Assembly: GCA_003446375.1 (NCBI GenBank)
Contig: DMAW01000054.1
Coordinates: 1-11,905, forward strand
Direction of reading: 5' to 3'
DNA length: 11,905 bases
From: Eubacteriaceae bacterium
GTDB taxonomy: Bacteria > Bacillota > Clostridia > Eubacteriales > Alkalibacteraceae
The notes under the pieces were generated by a model that had not been told where the DNA came from, did no database searches, and was given only the letters and a program-made list of their open reading frames with translations. The position numbers and the translations under genes were made by a program. This document shows, piece by piece, positions 1-6,563 of the stretch. The stretch's first letter is position 1; every line of letters begins with the position of its first letter.

Positions 1-1
1 T

Positions 2-256
2 ATACCCGATGCCGTTCAAGCTGCTGATGGAGCTGAAAGCAGCAGTGCGGGACTTGGCTATCTGGGAGCCGCTTTAGCTACGGGTTTAGCATGTCTAGGC
101 AGCGGAGTGGCAGTTGGCAATGTGGGGTCGGCGGCACTAGGTGCTATTTCTGAAGATGAAAAAATGTTAGGTAAGACGCTTATATATGTAGGACTTGCTG
201 AAGGAATAGCCATCTATGGTCTGGTAATTTCGATTATGATTTTAGGAGCGTTATAA
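2..256 (+). CDS. ntpK: V/A-type ATPase subunit K (membrane rotor c subunit), 3' part
   Basis: The last 84 codons are present, in the frame that starts at base 2, ending in TAA at 254-256; the 5' end lies outside the window. The subunit forms the membrane rotor ring that carries the coupling ion. A loop-like start (IPDAVQAADGAESSSAG) is followed by two hydrophobic helices, about residues 18-49 and 58-83 of the visible part. The first has the glycine-rich GSGVAVGNVGS stretch. The second has GLAEGIAIYGL, where the Glu (bases 200-202) is the expected ion-binding carboxylate. The loop before the hairpin resembles the Thermus-type precursor (signal-like N-terminus plus one hairpin), so this may be an 8-kDa type c subunit rather than a four-helix 16-kDa one, but the missing 5' end prevents a decision. 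Family assignment is firm. Subunit I is expected upstream. Confidence 0.92.
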   Translation: MPDAVQAADGAESSSAGLGYLGAALATGLACLGSGVAVGNVGSAALGAISEDEKMLGKTLIYVGLAEGIAIYGLVISIMILGAL

Positions 257-266
257 GGTGTGACAA

Positions 267-566
267 ATGAAATCTTATTTAATTAGCGACAATAGAGATA
301 CTCAGGTTGGGCTAAGGCTTGCAGGAATAGAGGGTGCGTATGTACAAGATTTAGACAATGCAAAGTCGGTGTTTTTTCAAGCTTTAAACAATAACTATGG
401 GATTATATTTTTAACTGAGAAAATTTATCATGCTATAAAGGAAGATGTGATATTTCATAAAGAAAAAAGCAGCCTTCCCTTGATTACAGTCATACCGGAT
501 AGACATGGGTATGACAATAACAAAGACAAAATTACTGATTATATAAAAGAATCTATTGGATTGTGA
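267..566 (+). CDS. ntpG: V/A-type ATPase subunit F
   Basis: The product is 99 residues, the usual size for subunit F, a small Rossmann-like protein that binds central-stalk subunit D and turns with it. It opens with the typical strand MKSYLISDNRDTQVGLRLAG. Later come NYGIIFLTEKI and LPLITVIPDRHG, the conserved core strands of the family. AAGGTG at 255-260 overlaps the stop codon of subunit K and lies 6 bases before the ATG, so the two are probably translationally coupled. The stop codon TGA (564-566) overlaps the ribosome binding region of the next gene. In Enterococcus hirae this subunit is called NtpG. In many operons F sits just before A; here E lies between them. Confidence 0.88.
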   Translation: MKSYLISDNRDTQVGLRLAGIEGAYVQDLDNAKSVFFQALNNNYGIIFLTEKIYHAIKEDVIFHKEKSSLPLITVIPDRHGYDNNKDKITDYIKESIGL

Positions 567-567
567 C

Positions 568-575
568 AGGAGGGG
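568..575 (+). promoter_or_regulatory. Ribosome binding site fixing the start of subunit E
   Basis: AGGAGGGG lies 5 bases before ATG 581. It favours this ATG over the in-frame GTG at 563, which would place the Shine-Dalgarno sequence inside the coding region. Confidence 0.8.
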
Positions 576-580
576 AACCC

Positions 581-1198
581 ATGATAACAGTTGAAGACAA
601 AATCAGGACCTTTTCCAAATACGTTTATGAGAAAGAGCTAAATGAAGCCGAAAATATTATTAAGGAAGCTGAAGAGAAGAGCAGAAATATTATTAAGGAA
701 GCTGAATTGAAAGCTAAGGAAAAGTGTAATATATTTGATAAAAAATATAGAAAAAAACAAGAACTAGAATGCCAAAAGACAATTGCTAAAGCCAAAATCG
801 CAGCTAGAAACATGGAGTTTGAGCTAAAAAACAAGCTTATGGATGAGCTAGAAAAAAGTATAGAGCAAAAACTAAAAGAATTTAGCAGATCTGAAAAATA
901 CGAAGAATGGTTGATCGATAAGATTAAAAAATTCAATGAACTTATTGAAAATAAAGACATAATAATATATTTAAGGAAATCTGACAAGTTGAAATTTGCC
1001 GACAAGATAAAAAAAATACTTCCCAAGAGCAATGTTTTGGCAGGGGACGAAAACTCAATTGGGGGATTTATAATTGAAAACCATGACAAGACAGAGAGGA
1101 TAGATTATACCTTCAGTGGAAGGCTCGAAGAAAATAAACAGGAATTGGGAATACTCTTCAATGAGATGTTGGCGAAGGAGCTGGAAAATGAACGGTAG
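581..1198 (+). CDS. ntpE: V/A-type ATPase subunit E (peripheral stalk)
   Basis: The product is 205 residues from ATG 581, close to the family's usual length. Subunit E pairs with the G/H subunit to form the peripheral stalk that holds the A3B3 head still. The first ~100 residues are strongly charged and helical (KELNEAENIIKEAEEKSR and following), as expected for a long coiled coil. The C-terminal part (about residues 115-205) is a mixed alpha/beta domain with the family-like segment GGFIIENHDKTERIDYTFSGR, which would cap the A/B head. The start was chosen because of the AGGAGGGG at 568-575. The end overlaps the subunit A start by 11 bases. The coiled coil contains a recent-looking 33-base duplication (separate entry). 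Assignment rests on context plus the C-terminal motif and is quite secure. Confidence 0.88.
   Translation: MITVEDKIRTFSKYVYEKELNEAENIIKEAEEKSRNIIKEAELKAKEKCNIFDKKYRKKQELECQKTIAKAKIAARNMEFELKNKLMDELEKSIEQKLKEFSRSEKYEEWLIDKIKKFNELIENKDIIIYLRKSDKLKFADKIKKILPKSNVLAGDENSIGGFIIENHDKTERIDYTFSGRLEENKQELGILFNEMLAKELENER
652..706 (+). repeat. Tandem 33-bp repeat inside the subunit E coiled coil
   Basis: A 22-base word at 652-673 recurs without mismatch at 685-706, an offset of 33 bases (11 codons). Both copies encode the same NIIKEAE core. An 11-residue period is the hendecad register of right-handed coiled coils, which fits the known E/G stalk fold. The exact nucleotide identity suggests a recent or gene-converted duplication. 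Confidence 0.85.
1175..1180 (+). promoter_or_regulatory. Ribosome binding site fixing the start of subunit A
   Basis: AAGGAG lies inside the end of the subunit E gene, 7 bases before ATG 1188. The same frame is open from a GTG at 1116, but that extension has no family similarity and no ribosome binding site. Confidence 0.75.
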
Positions 1199-2948
1199 GA
1201 TAACGATGATAAACGGACCTGTATTAAGAGGCAGCGGCATGTCTGCTTTTAAAATGCGGGAAATGGTTATGGTAGGCGAGAAAAGACTTATCGGGGAAGT
1301 AATAATACTTGACGGAGATACAGGCACTGTACAGGTTTATGAAGAAACAGAAGGCCTTAAACTTGGAGAGGAAATCATACCTACGGGAAAACCTCTTTCA
1401 GTTAAGCTCGGTCCAGGCATGATAGGCAATATTTTTGACGGAATTCAACGGCCATTGCTAAAGATTGATCAAATCAGCAAAGACTTCATACCCGAAGGGA
1501 TTGGATTAATATCCTTGGATGAAGAAAAGCTTTGGGAAGTTGAGATGCGAGTTGAAAAAGGCGATTACTTAAAGTCCGGCCAAATTTTTGGGTTGGTTAG
1601 AGAATCCGGTTTGATAGAGCATAGACTCTTGGTTCCGCCGGGAGTTGAAGGGATGGTCACGCAGGCCAAAAGAGATGGTAAGTACAAGATTGAAGAAATT
1701 TTATTAGAATTAAAAAATAATGAACATGTACATAAACTGAAGATGTATCACGAATGGCCGGTAAGAAATCCTAGACCGGTCAGAGAGCGAAAAGAAATTG
1801 AAAAACTTCTGGTAACAGGGCAGAGAGTTTTGGATATGTTTTTTCCTTTGGCCAAAGGCGGAACATGTGCTATACCGGGAGGATTTGGAACGGGCAAAAC
1901 GATGACGCAGCATCAGTTGGCAAAATGGTCGGATGCGGATATCATTATATACATAGGCTGTGGCGAGAGAGGAAATGAGATGACAGAAGTTTTGGAAGAT
2001 TTTCCGAAACTGATAGATCCAAAATCAAATAGACCTTTGATGGAAAGAACAGTATTGATAGCAAATACTTCTAATATGCCTGTAGCTGCTAGAGAAGCGA
2101 GCATCTATACCGGCATTACAATGGCGGAATATTACAGGGATATGGGGTACGATGTCGCTATAATGGCAGATTCTACTTCTAGATGGGCAGAAGCGTTAAG
2201 GGAAATTTCCGGAAGGTTAGAGGAGATGCCTGCAGAGGAGGGATATCCTGCTTATCTGTCATCCAGGATTGCAGAGTTTTACGAGCGTGCAGGGTATGTA
2301 GAGACCTTGTGCGAAAAAGATGGATCAGTTACAATCATAGGGGCTGTATCTCCTGCAGGAGGAGATTTTTCTGAGCCTGTTACTGAGAATACAAAAAGAT
2401 ATGTAAATGTTTTTTTAGCTTTAGACAAGGAATTAGCCTATGCTAGGCACTACCCTGCGATAAATTGGCTTGACAGCTATAGCGGTTATCTAAAGGTACT
2501 TGAAAGTTGGTATGAAGACAACCTTTCTGAAGAAGCCATACCTCTTAGAAATAAAATGTTGGAGCTTTTGTATAGGGAAAATAAGTTGTTGGAAATTGTA
2601 ATGCTTGTAGGTGAAGATGTATTGCCGGATGATCAGAGGATAATACTGGAAATTTCAAAAATCATAAAAGCGGGATTTTTGCAACAAAATGCATTCAACA
2701 AGGAAGACACGTTTGTTCCTTTGGAAAAACAGTACAGGATGTTAAAGATCATAGACTATTTGTATGAAAAATGTAAAAGTTCCTTGGCACTTAGCATTCC
2801 GATATCACAAATTAAAAACAGAGAGATTTTTGACGAATTAATAAAGATGAAGTACACAGTTTCTAACAAGGATCTGTCTAAAATCGATGAAATAACTTCA
2901 ATGATTGACGTATATTATGATGAGTTGAACAAAAAATATCTTGAATAG
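1188..2948 (+). CDS. ntpA: V/A-type ATPase catalytic subunit A
   Basis: The product is 586 residues from ATG 1188, the normal length. This is the nucleotide-hydrolysing (or ATP-synthesising) subunit of the A3B3 head. The N-terminal barrel begins GRITMINGPVLRGSGM. The non-homologous insert characteristic of A subunits follows (around residues 90-200). The P-loop GGFGTGKT is at about 231-238, the catalytic GCGERGNE at 257-264 and the Walker B region DVAIMADSTSRWAEAL at about 322-337. SGRLEEMPAEEGYPAYL and SSRIAEFYERAG follow, then the helical C-terminal domain. The P-loop has Gly where many family members have Pro (GPFGxGKT); all residues needed for catalysis are present. The gene overlaps the end of subunit E by 11 bases and is followed by B after 11 bases, so it is co-transcribed. 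Identification is certain. Confidence 0.97.
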   Translation: MNGRITMINGPVLRGSGMSAFKMREMVMVGEKRLIGEVIILDGDTGTVQVYEETEGLKLGEEIIPTGKPLSVKLGPGMIGNIFDGIQRPLLKIDQISKDFIPEGIGLISLDEEKLWEVEMRVEKGDYLKSGQIFGLVRESGLIEHRLLVPPGVEGMVTQAKRDGKYKIEEILLELKNNEHVHKLKMYHEWPVRNPRPVRERKEIEKLLVTGQRVLDMFFPLAKGGTCAIPGGFGTGKTMTQHQLAKWSDADIIIYIGCGERGNEMTEVLEDFPKLIDPKSNRPLMERTVLIANTSNMPVAAREASIYTGITMAEYYRDMGYDVAIMADSTSRWAEALREISGRLEEMPAEEGYPAYLSSRIAEFYERAGYVETLCEKDGSVTIIGAVSPAGGDFSEPVTENTKRYVNVFLALDKELAYARHYPAINWLDSYSGYLKVLESWYEDNLSEEAIPLRNKMLELLYRENKLLEIVMLVGEDVLPDDQRIILEISKIIKAGFLQQNAFNKEDTFVPLEKQYRMLKIIDYLYEKCKSSLALSIPISQIKNREIFDELIKMKYTVSNKDLSKIDEITSMIDVYYDELNKKYLE

Positions 2949-2959
2949 AGGGGATAGCA

Positions 2960-4327
2960 TTGAAAAAAGAATATCTTAAGATCGACAAGGTCATCGGTCC
3001 TCTTGTTGAGATGTCAAATGTTAAGGGTGTTGCCTATGGCGAGGTAGTAGATATAAAAAATAAAGACGGAGAAGTCAAAAAAGGAAAGGTGATACGCCTT
3101 GACAAGGACAAAGTGACGATACAAGTCTTTGAAAATACATCGGGACTTTCAACAGAAAATTCATCAATTAGATTTAAGGATGAGGCTTTTGAGCTGCCCT
3201 TGTCAAAAGATATATTGGGGAGGGTATTTGACGGTCTTGGAAGGCCTGCTGATATGGGCGGTGACGTCTATAGCAGAAATAAATACAACATAAATGGAAG
3301 GCCCATAAATCCAGTTGCAAGGAAGTACCCAAGAGACTTTATCCAAACTGGTATTTCCAGCATAGATGCATTGATGACGCTTATCAGGGGACAAAAACTG
3401 CCTATATTTTCGGGAAATGGCATGCCACACAATGAATTGGCGGCTCAGATTGTAAGGCAAGCAAAGCTTGGAGAGGGGTCTAACGAAGATTTCGCAATAG
3501 TATTTGCTGCAATAGGCGTCAAGCACGATGATGCAGATTTTTTTAGAAGGAGCTTCATTGAGGCAAACGCTATGGACAGAGTAGTGATGTTTATCAATTA
3601 TGCGGATGATCCAGTAGCAGAAAGAATCAATACTCCAAGATGTGCATTGACTGCTGCTGAATATTTGGCATTTGAAGAGGGAATGCAGATTCTTGTCGTG
3701 ATGAGCGACATAACCAGTTACTGTGAAGCTCTAAGAGAGGTCTCCTCTGCAAGGGAAGAGGTTCCAAGCAGAAAAGGTTATCCGGGGTATCTATATTCCG
3801 ATCTGTCTTCTTTGTACGAGAGAGCAGGGATGCTAAAAGATAATCCTGGTTCTATCACGTACTTGCCGATACTAACTATGCCAAATGACGATATAACGCA
3901 TCCAATACCTGATTTGACAGGATTTATCACAGAAGGTCAAATCGTTTTAGGCAGAGAGCTTTTTCAAAACAATTTTTATCCGCCGGTAAATATATTGCCT
4001 TCATTGTCAAGGCTGATGAAAGATGGGATAGGCGAAGGCTATACACGCAAAGACCATCCTGATCTTGCAAATCAGCTATTTGCTTCTTATTCAAAGGTTC
4101 AGGAGGTCAGAGCTCTGTCACAGATAATAGGAGAAGATGATTTGACGGAGATAGATAAAAAGTATATGGAATTTGGCAGACAATTTGAAGAGAGGTTCGT
4201 ATCTCAGGGATTTGAGGAAAACAGGACTATGGAGGAAACATTAAATCTAGGATGGGATATACTTAGGACTCTTCCTGTTTCAGAACTTAACAGACTGAAT
4301 CCGGCTTTAGTTGATGAATATTATTAA
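2960..4327 (+). CDS. ntpB: V/A-type ATPase non-catalytic subunit B
   Basis: The product is 455 residues, the normal length, from a TTG start preceded by GAGGGGAT at 2948-2955. Subunit B alternates with A in the head and contributes to the nucleotide site at the interface. Family segments visible are GLGRPADMGGDVYSR (about 93-106), RKYPRDFIQTGISSIDAL (121-138), SGNGMPHNELAAQIVRQA (151-168) in place of a true P-loop, GVKHDDADFFRRSF (186-199), and MSDITSYCEALREVSSAREE (248-267). SLSRLMKDGIGEGYTRKDH (348-366) follows; Arg351 in SLSRL lines up with the arginine finger Arg350 of the Enterococcus hirae B subunit. The lack of a Walker A lysine is normal for B. It sits 11 bases after subunit A and 23 before subunit D. 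Confidence 0.96.
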   Translation: MKKEYLKIDKVIGPLVEMSNVKGVAYGEVVDIKNKDGEVKKGKVIRLDKDKVTIQVFENTSGLSTENSSIRFKDEAFELPLSKDILGRVFDGLGRPADMGGDVYSRNKYNINGRPINPVARKYPRDFIQTGISSIDALMTLIRGQKLPIFSGNGMPHNELAAQIVRQAKLGEGSNEDFAIVFAAIGVKHDDADFFRRSFIEANAMDRVVMFINYADDPVAERINTPRCALTAAEYLAFEEGMQILVVMSDITSYCEALREVSSAREEVPSRKGYPGYLYSDLSSLYERAGMLKDNPGSITYLPILTMPNDDITHPIPDLTGFITEGQIVLGRELFQNNFYPPVNILPSLSRLMKDGIGEGYTRKDHPDLANQLFASYSKVQEVRALSQIIGEDDLTEIDKKYMEFGRQFEERFVSQGFEENRTMEETLNLGWDILRTLPVSELNRLNPALVDEYY

Positions 4328-4350
4328 TAAATAGGATTGAAGGTGATTAT

Positions 4351-4977
4351 ATGCCGGGGAAAGTTACACCGACAAAGGCAAATCTTTTAAAAAGCAAAGG
4401 CACTTTGGCATTTTCTCAAAAGGGATTTGAATTGCTGGATAAAAAACGTACAGTCTTGATTCAGGAAATGATGACTTTGATTGAAGCAGCTAAAAAAATT
4501 GAGATCGAGATTGAAAAGAAATTCAGCCAGGCATATGAAGCTGTTAAACAAACCAGCATAACTATGGGTCTTACGAATCTTGAAGAGATAACTCTTGGGA
4601 TAAACAAAGAAGATGATTATCAAATTAGGTTTAAAAGCGTAATGGGAGTAGAGATTCCGGAAGTTATTTACGACAAACGCGAAAAAATCAAGCCGCAGTA
4701 TGGTTTCTACAGGAGTAATCCTTCATTGGATATAGCGGTTTTGATTTTAAACGAGGTTAAGTATTTATCCTATGAGTTGGCAAGGGTGGAGACTGCGGCT
4801 TATAAACTTGCAATGGAAATAAGAAAAACGCAAAAACGAGCTAACGCTTTGGAAAAAATACATATTCCCAGGCTGAATGATCAAATAAAATTCATAACCG
4901 AAACAATAGAAGAAAAAGAGAGAGAAGATTTTTTCAGACTTAAAATTATTAAAAAGAAACAAAATGCGGATATTTGA
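4351..4977 (+). CDS. ntpD: V/A-type ATPase subunit D (central stalk)
   Basis: The product is 208 residues, typical for subunit D, the central shaft that transmits rotation between the K ring and the A3B3 head (the counterpart of F-ATPase gamma). The signature N-terminus PGKVTPTKANLLKSKGTL is present. Two long charged helices (about residues 10-75 and 120-200) would form the antiparallel coiled coil, with a less helical middle (GVEIPEVIYDKREKIKPQYGFYRS). The C-terminal helix has the conserved RRTQKR-like AMEIRKTQKRANALEKIHIP. GAAGGTGA at 4339-4346 precedes the ATG. It is the last gene of the operon: 178 bases without a gene follow, including a terminator. Confidence 0.95.
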   Translation: MPGKVTPTKANLLKSKGTLAFSQKGFELLDKKRTVLIQEMMTLIEAAKKIEIEIEKKFSQAYEAVKQTSITMGLTNLEEITLGINKEDDYQIRFKSVMGVEIPEVIYDKREKIKPQYGFYRSNPSLDIAVLILNEVKYLSYELARVETAAYKLAMEIRKTQKRANALEKIHIPRLNDQIKFITETIEEKEREDFFRLKIIKKKQNADI

Positions 4978-5030
4978 TTAAATAATTTTAGCTGTTAATT
5001 TGCAGGTCATATTAAATGTCAGCCTATTTA

Positions 5031-5059
5031 TTGACAGCCTAAGCTTTTTAAATAAATAT
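5031..5059 (+). promoter_or_regulatory. Possible sigma-A promoter before the acetyltransferase gene
   Basis: A perfect TTGACA is at 5031-5036, with a poor -10 (AAATAT, 5054-5059) after 17 bases. The better TATTAT at 5057-5062 would need a 20-base spacer. Transcripts from here would begin near or inside the left arm of the operon terminator and so would not form the full hairpin. This is tentative. Confidence 0.3.
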
Positions 5060-5061
5060 TA

Positions 5062-5105
5062 TTTGCCATAGAAAAGCGTGGATTGCTTTCTATGGCAAAA
5101 TTTTT
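5062..5105 (+). terminator. Rho-independent terminator of the ATPase operon
   Basis: Left arm TTTGCCATAGAAAAGC (5062-5077) pairs with GCTTTCTATGGCAAA (5085-5099), with one bulged A and a 7-base loop, followed by ATTTTT. It lies 84 bases after the subunit D stop codon. A-rich sequence before the left arm is too weak to argue for two-way function. Confidence 0.88.
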
Positions 5106-5129
5106 ATGAGCTGCCCAATCGCTCATAAA
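5103..5129. repeat. 9-bp perfect inverted repeat before the acetyltransferase gene
   Basis: TTTATGAGC (5103-5111) and GCTCATAAA (5121-5129) are separated by 9 bases. The repeat ends about 12 bases before the Shine-Dalgarno sequence of the next gene and has no T-tract after it, so it is not a terminator. It could be an operator or an mRNA hairpin at the leader. Confidence 0.6.
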
Positions 5130-5155
5130 TTACAGTTGTCAGAGGAGGATTAAGA

Positions 5156-5698
5156 GTGATTCTTGAAACAAATAGGCTTGTTTTAAAATCTCCACACCCA
5201 AAGCTGGCTGGCAAGGTGCTGGATTTTTATAAAAACAACTCAGATTTTTTGAACAAGTGGGAACCTGAAAGATGTGAAGAATTTTATACTTTAAAATATC
5301 ATTATTTTGATTTGAAGGAACAACTTAAAAGGTTCCACAGTGATAATGAATACAGGTTTTGGATAATGAAAAAAGATACTGCATATCTTATTGGATCGGT
5401 ATCTTTAAGCTGCATTATAAGAGGCAACTTCAATTCATGCTTCATGTCATATAAAATTGATAAGAAAGAAGCAAACAAAGGCTATATCACAGAAGCCGGA
5501 GAAAGAGTTCTTAATTTTGGATTTAAAACAGCAAAGCTTCATCGGGTGGAAATCAATGTGGGAAAAGAAAACAACGCGTCAGTAAGGGTGGCAGAAAAGC
5601 TAGGTTTTTTAAAAGAAGGGTTGTCGCCTAAGTATCTGAAAATAAACGGTAAATGGATGGACCATCTTAGATATGCAAAATTAAACGGGGAGGATTGA
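5156..5698 (+). CDS. GNAT family N-acetyltransferase, RimJ/RimL-like
   Basis: The product is 180 residues from a GTG start, with AGAGGAGGA (5141-5149) 6 bases upstream. The opening MILETNRLVLKSP is typical of the RimJ/RimL-type branch. The acetyl-CoA region is around MSYKIDKKEANKGYITEAG (97-115), where the usual R/Q-x-x-G-x-G/A pyrophosphate loop appears as KKEANKGY. Motif B is GKENNASVRVAEKLGFLKEG (136-155), with the Asn-x-x-S/A-x-x-x-x-E-K-x-G-F pattern that closes the CoA site. Members acetylate protein N-termini, aminoglycosides, amino acids or other small molecules; the substrate cannot be told from sequence. It is the first gene of a two-gene unit, ending 3 bases before the PHP phosphatase. 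Similarity to ribosomal-protein acetyltransferases does not by itself show that ribosomal protein is the target. Confidence 0.88.
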   Translation: MILETNRLVLKSPHPKLAGKVLDFYKNNSDFLNKWEPERCEEFYTLKYHYFDLKEQLKRFHSDNEYRFWIMKKDTAYLIGSVSLSCIIRGNFNSCFMSYKIDKKEANKGYITEAGERVLNFGFKTAKLHRVEINVGKENNASVRVAEKLGFLKEGLSPKYLKINGKWMDHLRYAKLNGED

Positions 5699-5701
5699 CA
5701 A

Positions 5702-6544
5702 ATGATAAAAACCAATTACCATACGCACAGTACTTATTGTGATGGAAAAAACACTATTGAGGAAATGATAAAAAGAGCTGTAGAAGTCGGAATTGAACAC
5801 ATTGGGATAAGTTCTCATGCACCCATAGCAGAGGAGAGCCATTGGACAATGAATGAAAGCATGTTGGACAGGTACTTTGCTGAGATAGAGAAGCTTAAGA
5901 ACAAATACCGAGATAAGATTATTATTTATGCCGGAATGGAAATAGATTATTTTTATGATCAGGGTCTAAATCCTGTGATGAGCGCCCATATGGAAAGACT
6001 CGATTATTTCATAGGCTCAGTACATGCTTTGGGAAAGGTCGATGGAAAAAAATACTGGTATGTAGACGATGCTTATGAAGGGGTCATAAATGGGGTTGAA
6101 AAAACTTTTGATGGAGACAGTAGAAAAGCTGTAGAAAAATATTATGCGATTTTATCAAAAATGATAGAGGATTGCAAACCGGATATAGTTGGTCATATGG
6201 ATATAATAAAGAAGAACAATAGAGATGATATCTTGTTTAATGAAGAAGAGAGCTGGTACATAGATGCAGTAAAGAGATTTTTGGCTGTGGCAAAAAAAAA
6301 TGGCACCGTGATAGAGATAAATACAGGCGGAATACGCAGATATGGAATAGAGTGTTTTTATCCAAGTTACTGGATACTCGACATCATTAGAGACATGGAT
6401 GTTAAGGTGACAGTAAATGGAGATAGCCATGATGTAGAAGGTGTAAACTTTTACTATGATGAAACACGAAAGCTGCTTATATCGAAGGGTATTGAATATA
6501 TATACACATTTGTTGAAAAAGAATGGATAAAAACAAAATTCTGA
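5702..6544 (+). CDS. hisJ: PHP-family histidinol-phosphatase (HisJ type)
   Basis: The product is 280 residues, close to the HisJ/HisK family length. The enzyme dephosphorylates L-histidinol phosphate in histidine synthesis with a metal cluster in a PHP barrel. Metal-ligand motifs are all present: NYHTHSTYCDG with His7, His9 and Asp14, SSHAP with His39, GMEIDYF with Glu80, GSVHAL with His108, GHMDII with His165, and NGDSHDVEGVN with Asp241 and His243. The EINTGGIRR segment (about 205-213) is also family-typical. GGGGAGGA at 5687-5694 precedes the ATG, 3 bases after the acetyltransferase, so the pair is probably co-transcribed. No other histidine gene is in the window, so although histidinol-phosphatase is the best name, another phosphate monoester substrate is possible. 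The stop codon lies within the terminator hairpin. Confidence 0.85.
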   Translation: MIKTNYHTHSTYCDGKNTIEEMIKRAVEVGIEHIGISSHAPIAEESHWTMNESMLDRYFAEIEKLKNKYRDKIIIYAGMEIDYFYDQGLNPVMSAHMERLDYFIGSVHALGKVDGKKYWYVDDAYEGVINGVEKTFDGDSRKAVEKYYAILSKMIEDCKPDIVGHMDIIKKNNRDDILFNEEESWYIDAVKRFLAVAKKNGTVIEINTGGIRRYGIECFYPSYWILDIIRDMDVKVTVNGDSHDVEGVNFYYDETRKLLISKGIEYIYTFVEKEWIKTKF

Positions 6545-6563
6545 CCGATCAGGTCAGAATTTT
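6535..6563. terminator. Bidirectional terminator shared by two convergent genes
   Basis: AAAATTCTGACC (6535-6546) and GGTCAGAATTTT (6552-6563) form a perfect 12-bp stem with a 5-base loop. The stop of the phosphatase (6542-6544) is in the left arm, and the stop of the convergent carboxypeptidase (complement of 6554-6556) is in the right arm. On the - strand the stem is followed by TTTTGTTTTT; on the + strand by a weaker T-rich stretch. Confidence 0.88.

Noticed and set aside
563..580. GTG 563 as the start of subunit E
   Set aside because: It puts the AGGAGGGG inside the coding region; ATG 581 has ideal spacing from it and the extra residues VTGGEP have no family match.
1116..1187. 24-codon N-terminal extension of subunit A from GTG 1116
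   Set aside because: It is the out-of-frame image of the subunit E C-terminus; ATG 1188 has its own AAGGAG and gives the known N-terminus.
625..1327. Two - strand open frames opposite subunits E and A
   Set aside because: Their Ser/Phe/Ile-rich translations are the complement of the Lys/Glu-rich coiled coil; no ribosome binding sites and no family similarity.
1710..2374. Short open frames overlapping subunit A on both strands
   Set aside because: They lie wholly inside a certain gene, lack ribosome binding sites and resemble nothing.
3203..3526. 107-codon - strand frame opposite subunit B
   Set aside because: It is a shadow of a highly conserved gene, with a Cys/Tyr/His-rich translation and no start signals.
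5017..5040. TGTCAGCCT / TGACAGCCT near-direct repeat and the small TGTCA...TGACA palindrome after subunit D
   Set aside because: It is short, has one mismatch, occurs once and has no T-tract; chance is sufficient in AT-rich spacer DNA.
6155..6430. 91-codon - strand frame opposite the PHP phosphatase
   Set aside because: It lies inside a gene whose metal-ligand motifs fix the real frame.
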